This document shows, piece after piece, positions 52,778 to 62,085 of a stretch of DNA of 64,000 nt (position 1 is its first letter; every line of letters starts with the position of its first letter). The stretch is taken from contig NZ_NPKN01000007.1 in assembly GCF_008329435.1 (NCBI RefSeq), forward strand, positions 186,001 to 250,000. The letters run 5' to 3'. The notes below the pieces were generated by a model. That model was not told the DNA's origin. It saw only the letters and a list, made by a program, of their open reading frames with translations, and made no database searches. Source of the stretch: Rhodanobacter sp. T12-5 (GTDB lineage Bacteria; Pseudomonadota; Gammaproteobacteria; Xanthomonadales; Rhodanobacteraceae). Position numbers and translations under genes: made by a program.

Positions 52778-53755
52778 ATGCTGCGCATCGAATATGCCTA
52801 CTGGCTGATCGCCGCCTTCCTGCTCTACACGGGCCTGCGCAACCTGCGCGAGCGGCATGTCTGGCATGCGGCATTCTGGCTCGTGCTGGGGGCGCTGTTC
52901 GGCGCCGGCGATCTTGTCCTGCGGCAGCAGGCCGCCGGCCATCCGCTGCCGGCACAACTGGCCGGTGTTGGCGTGATCGTGCTGGCGCTGCTGGCCCCGC
53001 GCCTGCGTCGACATCCCCATGTCGAGGACAACAGCACCGCCGAGCGTCTGCGCTCGGCGATCGCGCTCGGCCACAGACTGTTGGTGCCAGCGCTGCTGAT
53101 TCCGCTGGTGACCTTGCTGGTGGCGCTGTTCGGTGCGTACCTGGCGATCGGTGGACATCACCTGTTCGCCACCGCGCAGATGACCCTGACCGGGCTGGCG
53201 CTGGCCTGCGTGATCGCGCTGTTCGCCGCCGCGCGCGTGGCGCGCGCCCCGCTGCATGCGGGCCTGGGCGAAGGCCGTCGCCTGCTCGACGCGATCGGCT
53301 GGGCGGCGCTGTTGCCGCTGCTGCTGGCGGCGCTGGGCGAGGTGTTCACGCGCAGCGGCGTCGGCGCGGCGATCGCCGCGCTGGCCACGACCTGGCTGCC
53401 TACCGGCAGCGCGCTGGCATGCCTGATCACGTTCGCGTTGGGCATGGTGCTGTTCACCATCATCATGGGCAATGCGTTCGCCGCGTTCCCGGTGATGATG
53501 GCCGGCATCGGCCTGCCGCTGCTGATCCGCCAGCACGGCGCCGACCCGGCGATCCTCGGCGCGATGGGCATGCTGTGCGGCTACTGCGGCACCCTGCTGA
53601 CGCCGATGGCGGCCGATTACAACCTGGTGCCCGCGGCGCTGCTGGAACTGCGTTCGCCGTACGGCGTCATCCGCGCGCAGGTATGGAGCGCGCTGTGGAT
53701 TCTTGCGGCCACCTTCGTGATGATGTGGCTGCTGGTGTTCCGCTTTCATCATTGA
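52778..53755 (+). CDS. DUF979 membrane protein (putative permease half)
   Basis: A 325-residue protein with eight to ten helices. The DUF979 core includes AIGWAALLPLLLAALGEVFT, FALGMVLFTIIMGNAFAAFP and GMLCGYCGTLLTPMAADYNL with the conserved glycine-rich membrane loop. The ATG at 52778 lies 2 bp after DUF969. It is the partner half of the putative transporter. No cofactor site is seen. Confidence 0.88.
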   Translation: MLRIEYAYWLIAAFLLYTGLRNLRERHVWHAAFWLVLGALFGAGDLVLRQQAAGHPLPAQLAGVGVIVLALLAPRLRRHPHVEDNSTAERLRSAIALGHRLLVPALLIPLVTLLVALFGAYLAIGGHHLFATAQMTLTGLALACVIALFAAARVARAPLHAGLGEGRRLLDAIGWAALLPLLLAALGEVFTRSGVGAAIAALATTWLPTGSALACLITFALGMVLFTIIMGNAFAAFPVMMAGIGLPLLIRQHGADPAILGAMGMLCGYCGTLLTPMAADYNLVPAALLELRSPYGVIRAQVWSALWILAATFVMMWLLVFRFHH

Positions 53756-53768
53756 GGCAAGCCAAGCC

Positions 53769-54425
53769 ATGAGCGCAGCCCTGCCACGCATCCTGCTGAC
53801 CGGTTTCGATCCGTTCGCCGGCGAGCCTGTCAATCCATCGTGGGAAGCCGTGCGCACGCTGCACGGCAGCCGCATCGGCGGGCATCTCGTCGTGGCACGC
53901 CAGTTGCCGACCGACTTCGCCGCCTCGCTGCGCATGCTCAAGGCGGCCGTGCGCGAACTCGGCCCCGCGATCCTGCTTGGCGTCGGCCAGGCCGGCGGCC
54001 GCCACCAGCTGTCGATCGAGCGGGTGGCGATCAACCTGCAGGATGCGCGCATCCCGGACAACGCCGGTGCGCAACCGGTGGACGAGCCGGTCATCGCCGA
54101 CGCGCCGGCAGCCTACTTCAGCACGCTGCCGATCAAGGCGATGCTGGCCGCACTGCAGGCACAAGGCGTGCCCGCGGAAATATCGAACAGTGCCGGCACC
54201 TATGTCTGCAATCACGTCGCCTACGCGATGCTGCACCTCGCCGCGAAACGGCGCGGCGTGCGCGCCGGATTCATCCACATTCCCTTCCTGCCGGAACAGG
54301 CGGCACGCCGGCACGGCGCTGCCAGCATGGCGCAGGCCGAGGTGGTGCGCGGATTGAAGATCGCGCTGCGCGCGGCCGTCGGCACCACGGTCGACCGCAA
54401 GCTGGGCGCCGGCACGCTCGACTGA
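53769..54425 (+). CDS. pcp: Pyroglutamyl-peptidase I
   Basis: This 218-residue cysteine peptidase removes N-terminal pyroglutamate from peptides. The catalytic triad is visible: Glu in LSIERVAINLQDARIPDN, Cys in SNSAGTYVCNHVAYAM and His in RAGFIHIPFLPEQ; the start ILLTGFDPFAGEPVNPSWE is conserved. Placed at the end of the pxp/DUF969/DUF979 run, it would supply free pyroglutamate to PxpABC. A strong hairpin follows. Confidence 0.96.
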   Translation: MSAALPRILLTGFDPFAGEPVNPSWEAVRTLHGSRIGGHLVVARQLPTDFAASLRMLKAAVRELGPAILLGVGQAGGRHQLSIERVAINLQDARIPDNAGAQPVDEPVIADAPAAYFSTLPIKAMLAALQAQGVPAEISNSAGTYVCNHVAYAMLHLAAKRRGVRAGFIHIPFLPEQAARRHGAASMAQAEVVRGLKIALRAAVGTTVDRKLGAGTLD

Positions 54426-54444
54426 AATCGGTCACCCCCATGAA

Positions 54445-54474
54445 AGAGGCCCGCGGATCGCTCCGCGGGCCTCT
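54445..54474. terminator. Strong hairpin between pcp and a convergent lipoprotein gene
   Basis: AGAGGCCCGCGGA and TCCGCGGGCCTCT form a perfect 13-bp stem with a 4-base loop, 19 bp past the pcp stop. It has no long T run on either strand but is well placed for two-way termination. Confidence 0.65.
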
Positions 54475-54497
54475 GATATCACGTGCTGCGCGTCAGG

Positions 54498-54974
54498 CTA
54501 GTAGCCGTTGCCGCTGTGATCGATGGGCGGGGCATCAGGCGCCTTGACCGGATCATGGTGGTCTTCCAGCTTGCGGGCCTTGGTGTCCTGCGGATTGATC
54601 TGTTTCAGCGTGCCCTTGTCGTCGTAGTACACCTTGAAGCCGTAGTCGAGCTGCATGCGCGCCATGTACTGCAGATGCTGCTTGCGGATCTTCGAATCGT
54701 CGCTGCGCTCCAGCAGCACCGTCTTGGGCAGCTTGCCCTGGTCCTTCAGGTAGGCGAAATGGCTGCCCGTGTCGATCGCCGACAACACCGCGCCATCGAC
54801 CAGGAACTGGCCCTGCTTGTAGGCCTTGATGACGACATCGAACTGCCCCTTCATCGAGGCCGTGCTGACCTCCTCGCCCTTGGTGCCGCCGAGATGGCAA
54901 CCGGCCAGCGCCAGCAGACTGCCCAGCATGATCGCGGCCGTCGCGCGCTTCAGCAATGTGGAAAAACGGATCAT
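54498..54974 (-). CDS. Hypothetical lipoprotein
   Basis: A 158-residue protein with a lipoprotein signal (MLGSLLALAGCHLGG, lipobox LAGC at 23-26). The mature part is soluble and mixed, with SMKGQFDVVIKAYKQGQFLV, LERSDDSKIRKQHLQYM and a disordered acidic tail rich in Asp and Pro. I recognise no domain. It is 96 bp downstream of dcd on the same strand. Confidence 0.7.
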   Translation of the reverse strand: MIRFSTLLKRATAAIMLGSLLALAGCHLGGTKGEEVSTASMKGQFDVVIKAYKQGQFLVDGAVLSAIDTGSHFAYLKDQGKLPKTVLLERSDDSKIRKQHLQYMARMQLDYGFKVYYDDKGTLKQINPQDTKARKLEDHHDPVKAPDAPPIDHSGNGY

Positions 54975-55070
54975 GCGGGTCTCCTTGCGATCAATCGGTT
55001 TGAGCCGGGGAGTGTAACCCGGCAGCGAACGGCGGCAACGGCCGGGATGGCGGCCATTCAGCCTGCGGTC

Positions 55071-55637
55071 TCAGGTGCGCGGCAGGGTCACGCCCTGCTG
55101 CCCCTGGTACTTGCCGCCGCGGTCCTTGTAGCTGGTTTCGCACTCCTCGTCGGATTCGAGGAACAACATCTGCGCCACACCCTCGTTGGCGTAGATCTTG
55201 GCGGGCAGCGGGGTGGTGTTGGAGAACTCCAGCGTCACGTGGCCCTCCCACTCCGGCTCCAGCGGCGTCACGTTGACGATGATGCCGCAGCGCGCGTAGG
55301 TGCTCTTGCCCAGGCAGATCGTGAGCACCTTGCGCGGGATGCGGAAGTACTCGACCGTGCGCGCCAGCGCGAACGAATTCGGCGGGATGATGCACACGTC
55401 CGCCTCGACGTCGACGAAGCTCGACGGATCGAACGATTTCGGGTCGACGATGGTCGAGTTGATGTTCGTGAATATCTTGAACTCGCGCGCGCAGCGCACG
55501 TCGTAGCCGTAGCTGGAGGTGCCGTAGGAGATCAGCTTGTTGCCGTCACGCAGCTTGATCTGGCCCGGCTCGAACGGCTCGATCATGCCGTGGCTCTCGG
55601 CCATGCGGCGGATCCATTTGTCGGGTTTGATGCTCAC
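55071..55637 (-). CDS. dcd: dCTP deaminase
   Basis: This 188-residue enzyme deaminates dCTP to dUTP for thymidylate synthesis. Signatures are [20 protein letters not shown] at the start, [40 protein letters not shown] with the catalytic Arg and Glu region, and [20 protein letters not shown]. The length is normal for the monofunctional trimer. A GTG start at 55637 is used. A REP-like palindrome separates it from the FMN reductase gene. Confidence 0.95.
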   Translation of the reverse strand: MSIKPDKWIRRMAESHGMIEPFEPGQIKLRDGNKLISYGTSSYGYDVRCAREFKIFTNINSTIVDPKSFDPSSFVDVEADVCIIPPNSFALARTVEYFRIPRKVLTICLGKSTYARCGIIVNVTPLEPEWEGHVTLEFSNTTPLPAKIYANEGVAQMLFLESDEECETSYKDRGGKYQGQQGVTLPRT

Positions 55638-55746
55638 GTGAACTCCGGTCGGTGGCGATGTCGCCCGGTCGGGCCGGGCGCAAAGCGGCAAAAATACATG
55701 GTCGGGGTGCTGCCGCGCCAGCCGACCGCGTGGCCACGACCCCGCA

Positions 55747-55811
55747 GGAGCCCGCTCGCGGGCGATGCTCTCCCGATTCCGCAAGAAAAGCATCGCCCGC
55801 AAGCGGGCTCC
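55747..55811. repeat. REP-like palindrome (GTAGGAGC family), copy B
   Basis: Arms at 55747-55768 and 55790-55811 contain GGAGCCCGCTTGCGGGCGAT-like sequence and its complement with one mismatch, a variant of the copies at 7485 and 60367 with CCCGC in place of GCACC. The right end reads GTAGGAG on the minus strand. It just touches the FMN reductase stop region. Confidence 0.8.
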
Positions 55812-56359
55812 TACGGGTGGAGTGGAATTTCAGCCAGGATATCCAGCGCCGCATGCAATTCCATGCAGCGCTCTGCGCTGGCCAGCACCTGCGCCGCCGT
55901 GCAGCCTGCACCCGGTAGCGCCACCATCACCGGTTGCGCGGCCAGCAATCGGGCGGACATGGTGTACAGGATTTCTGCCAGCGCCTCCTGCGCATGGTAC
56001 GAGCCGCGCGCTGCGGTGTTGAGCAACAAGATCGGCTTGCCCGGAAACTCCAGGCTGCCGACCAGCCAGTCGAGCAGGTTCTTGAACGCACCGGGCACGC
56101 CGTGGGCGTATTCGGGGCAGGCGATCAGCAGGGCGTCGGCGCAGCCGACGGCTTCGCGCAAGGCGAGAACCGACGGCGGCAGCGGCGGCGCATCATCATC
56201 CGGGTTGAACAGCGGCAACGCGCCGAGCCCCTCATGCAGCACCAGTTCCAGTGTGTCCGGAGCCAGTTGCTGCACCGCCTGCAGCGCCGCGGTGTTCGAC
56301 GACACCCGACGCAGGCTGCCGGACAGGCACAGCACGCGCCGCGGCGTCGACGGCATCAT
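55811..56359 (-). CDS. NAD(P)H-dependent FMN reductase-like flavoprotein
   Basis: A 182-residue flavodoxin-like protein. FMN-binding patterns are [18 protein letters not shown] at the start and [19 protein letters not shown], with [16 protein letters not shown] contributing the phosphate loop. It could be a chromate, quinone or azo reductase; the substrate is open. Its ATG overlaps the mrp stop by 4 bp. Confidence 0.88.
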   Translation of the reverse strand: MMPSTPRRVLCLSGSLRRVSSNTAALQAVQQLAPDTLELVLHEGLGALPLFNPDDDAPPLPPSVLALREAVGCADALLIACPEYAHGVPGAFKNLLDWLVGSLEFPGKPILLLNTAARGSYHAQEALAEILYTMSARLLAAQPVMVALPGAGCTAAQVLASAERCMELHAALDILAEIPLHP

Positions 56360-57450
56360 GTGGCGGGCGCGCCCTGCACCACGATCTTGCCCAACCCCAA
56401 CGACTTGTTCCGAGGTTGCCGCGACAGCCGGCCGGCCGCGTTGCGCGCGATCTCGCGGTAGCGCGCAGCGAGGTCGGAATCGGGCATCGCCGCCACCGTG
56501 GGATTGCCACCGTCGGCCTGCTCGCGGATGCGGATGTCCAGCGGCAGCGAACCCAGGTATGGCACGCCGTATTGCGCCGACATCCGCTCGCCACCGCCTT
56601 CGCCGAAGATGTGTTCCTCATGGCCGCAGTTCGAACAGATGTGGGTCGCCATGTTCTCCACCACGCCCAGCACCGGCACCTCGACCTTCTCGAACATCTT
56701 GAGCGCCTTGCGCGCATCCAGCAGGGCGATGTCCTGCGGCGTGGTAACGATCACCGCGCCGGCCACCGGCACCTTCTGCGACAGCGTGAGCTGGATGTCG
56801 CCGGTGCCCGGCGGCAGGTCGACGATCAGGTAGTCGAGCTGTTCCCAGCGCGTGTCGGTGAGCAACTGCATCATCGCCTGGGTCACCATCGGGCCGCGCC
56901 AGATCATCGGCGTGTCCTCCTCGACCAGGAAGCCGATCGACATCACCGGCATGCCGTGCGCCTGCATCGGGGTGATGCTCTTGCCGTCCGGCGAGGCCGG
57001 CTTGCCGTGCACGCCCAGCATGGTCGGCTGGCTCGGGCCGTAGATGTCCGCGTCCATCACGCCGACCTTCGCGCCCTCGGCCTGCAGCGCCAGCGCGAGG
57101 TTGGCCGATACCGTCGATTTGCCCACGCCGCCCTTGCCCGAGGCCACCACGATGATGTTCTTCACGTTCGGCAACGGCCCCAGCGTGCCCTGCACCTTGT
57201 GTACGTGGATGCGGCTGGTGATCGACACCGCGGCCGACTCGATCGCCGGGTCGGCCTCCAGTGCCTGCCGCGCACGCGCCACCATGGCGTCGGTCGCGCC
57301 GGCCGCCGGATAGCCCAGTTGCAGGTCCACCGACACCTTGGCGCCGTCCACGCCGATCGCGCGCACGGATTCGGCCAGCGATGCGCCGGTATGGGTATCG
57401 ATCAGTCCGCCCAGGATCTGGCGGACCAGGACTTCGTTCGCCTGTGTCAT
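56356..57450 (-). CDS. apbC: Mrp/ApbC-type iron-sulfur cluster carrier ATPase
   Basis: A 364-residue P-loop ATPase that binds and transfers [4Fe-4S] clusters. An N-terminal DUF59 domain (about 1-95, GLIDTHTGASLAESVRAIGV) precedes the NTPase. The deviant Walker A is ASGKGGVGKSTVSANLA, followed by GVMDADIYGPSQPTMLG and LIVDLPPGTGDIQLTLSQ. The cluster cysteines are in HICSNCGHEEHIFG. The order mrp then dcd occurs in many gammaproteobacteria. Confidence 0.94.
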   Translation of the reverse strand: MTQANEVLVRQILGGLIDTHTGASLAESVRAIGVDGAKVSVDLQLGYPAAGATDAMVARARQALEADPAIESAAVSITSRIHVHKVQGTLGPLPNVKNIIVVASGKGGVGKSTVSANLALALQAEGAKVGVMDADIYGPSQPTMLGVHGKPASPDGKSITPMQAHGMPVMSIGFLVEEDTPMIWRGPMVTQAMMQLLTDTRWEQLDYLIVDLPPGTGDIQLTLSQKVPVAGAVIVTTPQDIALLDARKALKMFEKVEVPVLGVVENMATHICSNCGHEEHIFGEGGGERMSAQYGVPYLGSLPLDIRIREQADGGNPTVAAMPDSDLAARYREIARNAAGRLSRQPRNKSLGLGKIVVQGAPAT

Positions 57451-57622
57451 GAGGGCTCGGATGATTGCGGGGAGCGCCCATTATGCCAGCCCTGCACAAC
57501 CGTCCCGCTGACCTGGATCAGGGACCCGATCGTGTCGATTCCGTGATGGCGCAATGCAGCTTGACGACCCTGCGGAACCTGTCCAGTCTCGCGTCCATAC
57601 GCTTTCGTACGGGAGGAACACC

Positions 57623-58087
57623 ATGAAGCACGCTTTTTGCCTGACTTTTGCCGCCGGCCTGCTGCTGGCGGCGGGTACCGCACTGGCCGCCAACGACACT
57701 CCGGCCGGCACGTGGAAGACCATCGACGACGCCACCCACCAGGCGAAATCGATCGTGCAGATCACCGAGAACAACGGCGAGTACAAGGCCACCATCGTCA
57801 AGCTGCTGAACCGCTCGCCGGAAGACATCGCCCGTGACGGCGAATTTCCGAAATGCACCAAGTGCGATGGCGAACGCAAGGACCAGCCGATCGAGGGCAT
57901 GAACATCATGTGGGGCGTCACCAAGGACGACGACGTATGGGACGGCGGCAAGATCATCGACCCCAAGAGCGGCAAGACCTACAAGGTGAAGCTCACCCTC
58001 AAGGATGGCGGCCGGAAGCTCGACGTGCACGGCTACATCGGCTTCGCCCTGCTCGGTCGCAGCCAGACGTGGGAGCGCCAGGACTGA
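57623..58087 (+). CDS. DUF2147 periplasmic protein
   Basis: A 154-residue exported protein. A signal peptide (FCLTFAAGLLLAAGTALA) leads into the DUF2147 pattern: PAGTWKTIDDATHQAKSIVQ, KLLNRSPEDIARDGEFPKCT with a CTKCDG pair, GMNIMWGVTKDDDVWDGGKI and LDVHGYIGFALLGRSQTWER. Function unknown; relatives are stress-linked. The ATG at 57623 is used because the signal begins there. Confidence 0.88.
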   Translation: MKHAFCLTFAAGLLLAAGTALAANDTPAGTWKTIDDATHQAKSIVQITENNGEYKATIVKLLNRSPEDIARDGEFPKCTKCDGERKDQPIEGMNIMWGVTKDDDVWDGGKIIDPKSGKTYKVKLTLKDGGRKLDVHGYIGFALLGRSQTWERQD

Positions 58088-58113
58088 GCGTTGCGTCGAC
58101 ATCCTGTTTCAAG

Positions 58114-58144
58114 AAGGCGCGCCAATGACGGCGCGCCTTTTTTT
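58114..58144 (+). terminator. Intrinsic terminator after DUF2147 gene
   Basis: AAGGCGCGCC and GGCGCGCCTT pair around a 6-base loop and run into seven or more T residues, 26 bp after the stop. This is the clearest factor-independent terminator in the window. Confidence 0.9.
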
Positions 58145-58227
58145 CGGCGTATAGCCAGCGCACCGCAACCGGCAGCGATTTGGACGGCCATGCCATAATG
58201 CGCAGTCGTCCCGAATGATTGCCTGCC

Positions 58228-60354
58228 ATGAGTCGTCGCCTGCTCGTCACCAACGCCCTGCCCTACGCCAATGGTCCGCTGCACATGGGTCATCTGCTGG
58301 GCTACATCCAGGCCGACATCTGGGTGCGCGCGCAGCGGATGAGCGACAACCAGGTGGTTTACGTCTGCGCCGACGACGCGCACGGCACGCCGATCATGCT
58401 GGCCGCGGAGAAAGCCGGCGTGACGCCCGAGGCCTTCATCGCCGGCATCCGCGAAGGCCACGAGGCGGACTTCGCCGCGTTCGGGGTGGCGTTCGATCAC
58501 TATCACACGACCCATTCGGAAGAGAACCGCGAGCTGTCGACGCTGATCTACACGCGCCTGCGCGACGCCGGCTACATCGCCCGGCGCAGCATCCAGCAGC
58601 TGTTCGATCCGGAAAAGCAGATGTTCCTGCCGGATCGCTACATCAAGGGCGTCTGCCCGAACTGCGGTACGCCGGACCAGTACGGCGACAACTGCGAGCA
58701 TTGCGGCGCCACCTACGCACCGACCGACCTGATCAATCCCTACTCGGTGATGTCCGGCGCCACGCCGGTGCTGCGCGATTCGGAGCACTACTTCTTCGAG
58801 CTGGGCAAGTTCGAGGGGCTGTTGCGCGACTGGTTCGCCGGCGCGTTCACCCACGGCAAGCCGGTGGCGAACAGCGGCGTCGTGGCGAAGCTCAAGGAGT
58901 GGCTGGACGGCGGCCTGCGCGACTGGGACATCTCGCGCGACGCGCCCTACTTCGGCTTTCCGATTCCCGACGCGCCGGGCAAGTTCCTCTACGTTTGGCT
59001 GGACGCGCCGGTCGGTTACCTGGCCAGCTTCAGGGCGCTGTGCGACAAGACCCACCTGAAGTTCGACGATTTCCTCGCCCCCGGCAGCAAAGCCGAAATG
59101 CACCACTTCATCGGCAAGGACATCATCAATTTCCACGGCCTGTTCTGGCCGGCGATGCTGCATGGCGCCGGCTTCCGCACGCCGACCGCGCTGCACGTCA
59201 ACGGCTACCTCACGGTCAACGGCGCGAAGATGTCCAAGTCGCGCGGCACCTTCATCCAGGCGCGCACGTACCTGGACGCCGGCATCCACCCGGAATTCCT
59301 GCGCTACTACTTCGCCAGCATGCTCAGCGATACGCCGGTCGACGTGGACCTCGACCTCAAGGCCTTCGAGGAGCGCGTCAACTCGCACCTGGTCGGCAAG
59401 TGGGTGAACATCGCCAGCCGCACCGCCGGCTTCGTGCACAAGTTCTTCGATGGTCGACTGGCGCCCCAATTCGGCGCGCAGGAAACCGCACTGTGGAACA
59501 CCTTGCTGGAACACTACGACGACGTCGCTGCGTTGTACGCCGGCGGCGACTTCGCCGAAGTCACCCGTCGTTTCGTGCTGATCGCCGACCTGGTCAACGG
59601 GCATATCGCCGCCAGGGCGCCGTGGGCGATGGCCAAGGACGAAAGCCTGCGCGACGAACTGCACCAGGTGTGCTCGTTCGCACTGAGCGCGTTCCGCCTG
59701 CTGGCCGGCGTGCTCAAGCCGATCCTGCCGGCCACCGTGGCGGCGGCCGAACAATTCCTGGCCGCACCGATCGCGGACTTCGACGATGCCCGCGCCACCC
59801 TGCACAACCACGCCATCAATGCGTTCGAGCCGCTGCTCGGCCGGATCGATCCCAAGCGCATCGAGGCGATGGTCGAAGCCTCGAAGGATTCGCTCGGCGC
59901 TCCCGCCGAAGCTCCCGTTGCCGACAAGAAGAAAAAGCCCATGAACGACAGCACGAAGCCCGCTGCAACGAATCCCCCCTCTCAACCGGCGAAGGTCGGG
60001 GCATCCCCGATCCCGAATCCCGGCCACATCTCCATCGACGACTTCGCCAAACTCGACCTGCGCATCGGCAAGGTCAACGTCTGCGAATTCGTGGACGGCT
60101 CCGACAAGCTGTTGCGCTTCGAACTGGACGCGGGTCCGCTGGGCACGCGGCAGATTTTCTCCGGCATCCGCGCCGCCTATGCCGAGCCGGAAAAACTGGT
60201 CGGCCGAAACGTCGTGTTCATCGCCAACCTGGCCCCGCGCAAGATGCGCTTCGGCCTGTCCGAAGGCATGATCCTCTCGGCCGGCGACGGCGGCAGCGAC
60301 CTGTTCCTGCTCGATGCCGACCAGGGCGCGAAGCCCGGCGCCACCGTCCGCTGA
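58228..60354 (+). CDS. metG: Methionyl-tRNA synthetase
   Basis: This 708-residue class I synthetase charges tRNA-Met. Motifs are ALPYANGPLHMGHLLGYIQ (HIGH-like), the zinc knuckle CPNCGTPDQYGDNCEHCG (about 145-162), and KMSKSRGTFIQART. A C-terminal tRNA-binding OB-fold domain (about 600-708, FAKLDLRIGKVNVCEFVDGS) is joined by a lysine- and proline-rich linker. The start at 58228 is the ATG; an in-frame TTG nine bases upstream is possible. It follows a strong terminator. Confidence 0.97.
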   Translation: MSRRLLVTNALPYANGPLHMGHLLGYIQADIWVRAQRMSDNQVVYVCADDAHGTPIMLAAEKAGVTPEAFIAGIREGHEADFAAFGVAFDHYHTTHSEENRELSTLIYTRLRDAGYIARRSIQQLFDPEKQMFLPDRYIKGVCPNCGTPDQYGDNCEHCGATYAPTDLINPYSVMSGATPVLRDSEHYFFELGKFEGLLRDWFAGAFTHGKPVANSGVVAKLKEWLDGGLRDWDISRDAPYFGFPIPDAPGKFLYVWLDAPVGYLASFRALCDKTHLKFDDFLAPGSKAEMHHFIGKDIINFHGLFWPAMLHGAGFRTPTALHVNGYLTVNGAKMSKSRGTFIQARTYLDAGIHPEFLRYYFASMLSDTPVDVDLDLKAFEERVNSHLVGKWVNIASRTAGFVHKFFDGRLAPQFGAQETALWNTLLEHYDDVAALYAGGDFAEVTRRFVLIADLVNGHIAARAPWAMAKDESLRDELHQVCSFALSAFRLLAGVLKPILPATVAAAEQFLAAPIADFDDARATLHNHAINAFEPLLGRIDPKRIEAMVEASKDSLGAPAEAPVADKKKKPMNDSTKPAATNPPSQPAKVGASPIPNPGHISIDDFAKLDLRIGKVNVCEFVDGSDKLLRFELDAGPLGTRQIFSGIRAAYAEPEKLVGRNVVFIANLAPRKMRFGLSEGMILSAGDGGSDLFLLDADQGAKPGATVR

Positions 60355-60366
60355 TCCGCCAGCTTC

Positions 60367-60438
60367 GCAGGAGCGCACCCTGCGCGATGCTCTTGGCTTG
60401 ACCGGCGCAAGACCATCGCGCACAGGGTGCGCTCCTGC
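60367..60438. repeat. REP-like palindrome (GTAGGAGC family), copy C
   Basis: Arm 1 (60367-60392) reads GCAGGAGCGCACCCTGCGCG and on; arm 2 (60411-60438) is its complement with a 2-base difference (CCCTG-CGCG versus CCCTGTGCGCG). It lies between the metG stop and a convergent small gene, where it may act as a transcription end. Confidence 0.8.
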
Positions 60439-60459
60439 AAACGATCCCGGTCCGGTCCG

Positions 60460-60750
60460 CTATTGCTTCGTATACGTCACGAAGAAGCCGACCAGGTCGC
60501 CGTTCTCGCTGTACGGCGCCATGTCCACGTAGCGGTAGCCGCGTGCCGCGTAGTCGGCGTGCGACCTGGTCAGTTCGGTGGCCATGTGCTTCTTGCGGAA
60601 ACCGAACGTGGCATCGACGAACACCGTCACCGTGTCGCCGGAGACGGAAGAGGTTTCCGCCTGTGCCGGACCGGCGTGGGTCAGCAGGATCGAGCCGCCG
60701 GCACCGAACACGGCAGCCAGCAGCAGGGAAGCGAGATACGAGGATTTCAT
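60460..60750 (-). CDS. Small secreted protein
   Basis: A 96-residue protein with a signal peptide (SYLASLLLAAVFGAGGSILL to PAQA) and a short mature part, DTVTVFVDATFGFRKKHMAT and on to LVGFFVTYTKQ. It is likely periplasmic. I see no known domain. Convergent with metG across a REP-like element. Confidence 0.65.
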   Translation of the reverse strand: MKSSYLASLLLAAVFGAGGSILLTHAGPAQAETSSVSGDTVTVFVDATFGFRKKHMATELTRSHADYAARGYRYVDMAPYSENGDLVGFFVTYTKQ

Positions 60751-60832
60751 GGCGACACTCCAGTGACGATCAACACGCGTCGATCAATTGCGGGACAATG
60801 AGCCTCGATTATCGCCCGTCCCGCATCCACGC

Positions 60833-61453
60833 ATGAGTGATCCCATCGCCCTTCTGGCCGACCGCATCGACGCGCTGCTGCCGCAGACGCAATGCGAGCA
60901 ATGCGGCTACCACGGTTGCCGGCCGTATGCGGAAGCGATCGCACGTGGCGAGGCGCAGATCAACCAATGTCCACCCGGTGGCGCGGCCGGCATCGAAAAA
61001 CTGGCTGCCCTGCTGAACACGCCCGTGCTGCCACTGGATCCCGCGCACGGCATGGAGAAGCCGCGGACGCTGGCACGCATCGTCGAAGCGGACTGCATCG
61101 GCTGCACCAAATGCATCCAGGCCTGTCCGGTCGATGCGATCGTGGGCGCGGCGAAGTTGATGCACACGGTGATTGCCGACGACTGCACCGGCTGCGAGTT
61201 GTGCGTGCCGGCCTGCCCGGTCGATTGCATCGTGCTGCTGCCGATGCCGACCGCGCAGATCGATCCGGCCCACGCCGATGCGGCGCGCGAACACTTCCAG
61301 CGCCGTGAGTCGCGACTGGCCCGCCAGCACACCGAACGCGAGCGTGAACTGGCAGCGCGCAAGGCCGCCGTGGACGCCGCCGCCGGGCCGGTCAATCCGG
61401 TGCTGGCTGCGCTGGCCCGCGCCAAAGCGAAACAGCAAGGACCGAAGCCATGA
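60833..61453 (+). CDS. RnfB-like ferredoxin (soluble, no membrane anchor)
   Basis: A 206-residue iron-sulfur protein of the RnfB/RsxB type. It starts directly with the Fe4S domain ([16 protein letters not shown] with a last Cys in NQCPPGG) and then has two ferredoxin clusters ([32 protein letters not shown]) and a charged helical tail. The N-terminal membrane helix of E. coli RsxB is absent, and no other rnf genes are near. The gene overlaps nth by 4 bp. It may supply electrons or clusters rather than act in an Rnf complex. Confidence 0.9.
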   Translation: MSDPIALLADRIDALLPQTQCEQCGYHGCRPYAEAIARGEAQINQCPPGGAAGIEKLAALLNTPVLPLDPAHGMEKPRTLARIVEADCIGCTKCIQACPVDAIVGAAKLMHTVIADDCTGCELCVPACPVDCIVLLPMPTAQIDPAHADAAREHFQRRESRLARQHTERERELAARKAAVDAAAGPVNPVLAALARAKAKQQGPKP

Positions 61454-62085
61454 AGCGCGCCGACGTGATCGAGCTGTTTTCGCGCCTGCGCGAACTCGAC
61501 CCGCACCCGACCACCGAACTGGTCTACAGCTCGCCGTTCGAACTGCTGGTTGCCGTGGTGCTGTCCGCGCAGGCCACCGACGTGGGCGTCAACAAGGCGA
61601 CGAAGAAGCTCTACCCCGTGGCGAACACGCCGCAGGCGATCCTTGCGCTGGGCGAAGAGGGCTTGAAGCGCTACATCAGCACCATCGGCCTGTTCAACGC
61701 CAAGGCGAAGAACGTGATTGCCCTGTGCCGGCTGCTGATCGAGCAACACGATGGCGAAGTGCCGCGCACGCGCGAGGCGCTGGAAGCGCTGCCGGGCGTG
61801 GGACGCAAGACCGCGAACGTCGTGCTCAATACAGCGTTTGGCGAGCCGACCATCGCGGTCGACACGCATATCTTCCGCGTCGCCAACCGCACAGGACTCG
61901 CGCCGGGCAAAGACGTGCGCGCCGTGGAGGACAAGCTGGAGAAAGCGATCCCGGCCGAGTTCAAGCAGGACGCCCATCACTGGCTGATCCTGCACGGCCG
62001 CTACGTGTGCAAGGCGCGCAAGCCGGATTGCCCGCATTGCGTGATCAGCGATTTGTGCCGCTACAGGGACAAGACGGTGGGCTAA
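61450..62085 (+). CDS. nth: Endonuclease III
   Basis: This 211-residue DNA glycosylase/AP lyase removes oxidised pyrimidines. The helix-hairpin-helix is [18 protein letters not shown] with the catalytic Lys in the usual place, the catalytic Asp is in [11 protein letters not shown], and the [4Fe-4S] cluster uses [17 protein letters not shown]. Coupled to rnfB by an ATGA overlap, the same pair as in the E. coli rnf-nth operon. Confidence 0.96.
   Translation: MKRADVIELFSRLRELDPHPTTELVYSSPFELLVAVVLSAQATDVGVNKATKKLYPVANTPQAILALGEEGLKRYISTIGLFNAKAKNVIALCRLLIEQHDGEVPRTREALEALPGVGRKTANVVLNTAFGEPTIAVDTHIFRVANRTGLAPGKDVRAVEDKLEKAIPAEFKQDAHHWLILHGRYVCKARKPDCPHCVISDLCRYRDKTVG

Noticed and set aside
58033-60423. 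A 796-codon minus-strand frame across metG
   Set aside because: metG is complete and has HIGH-like, zinc and KMSKS motifs; the antisense frame even runs through its flanking repeat.
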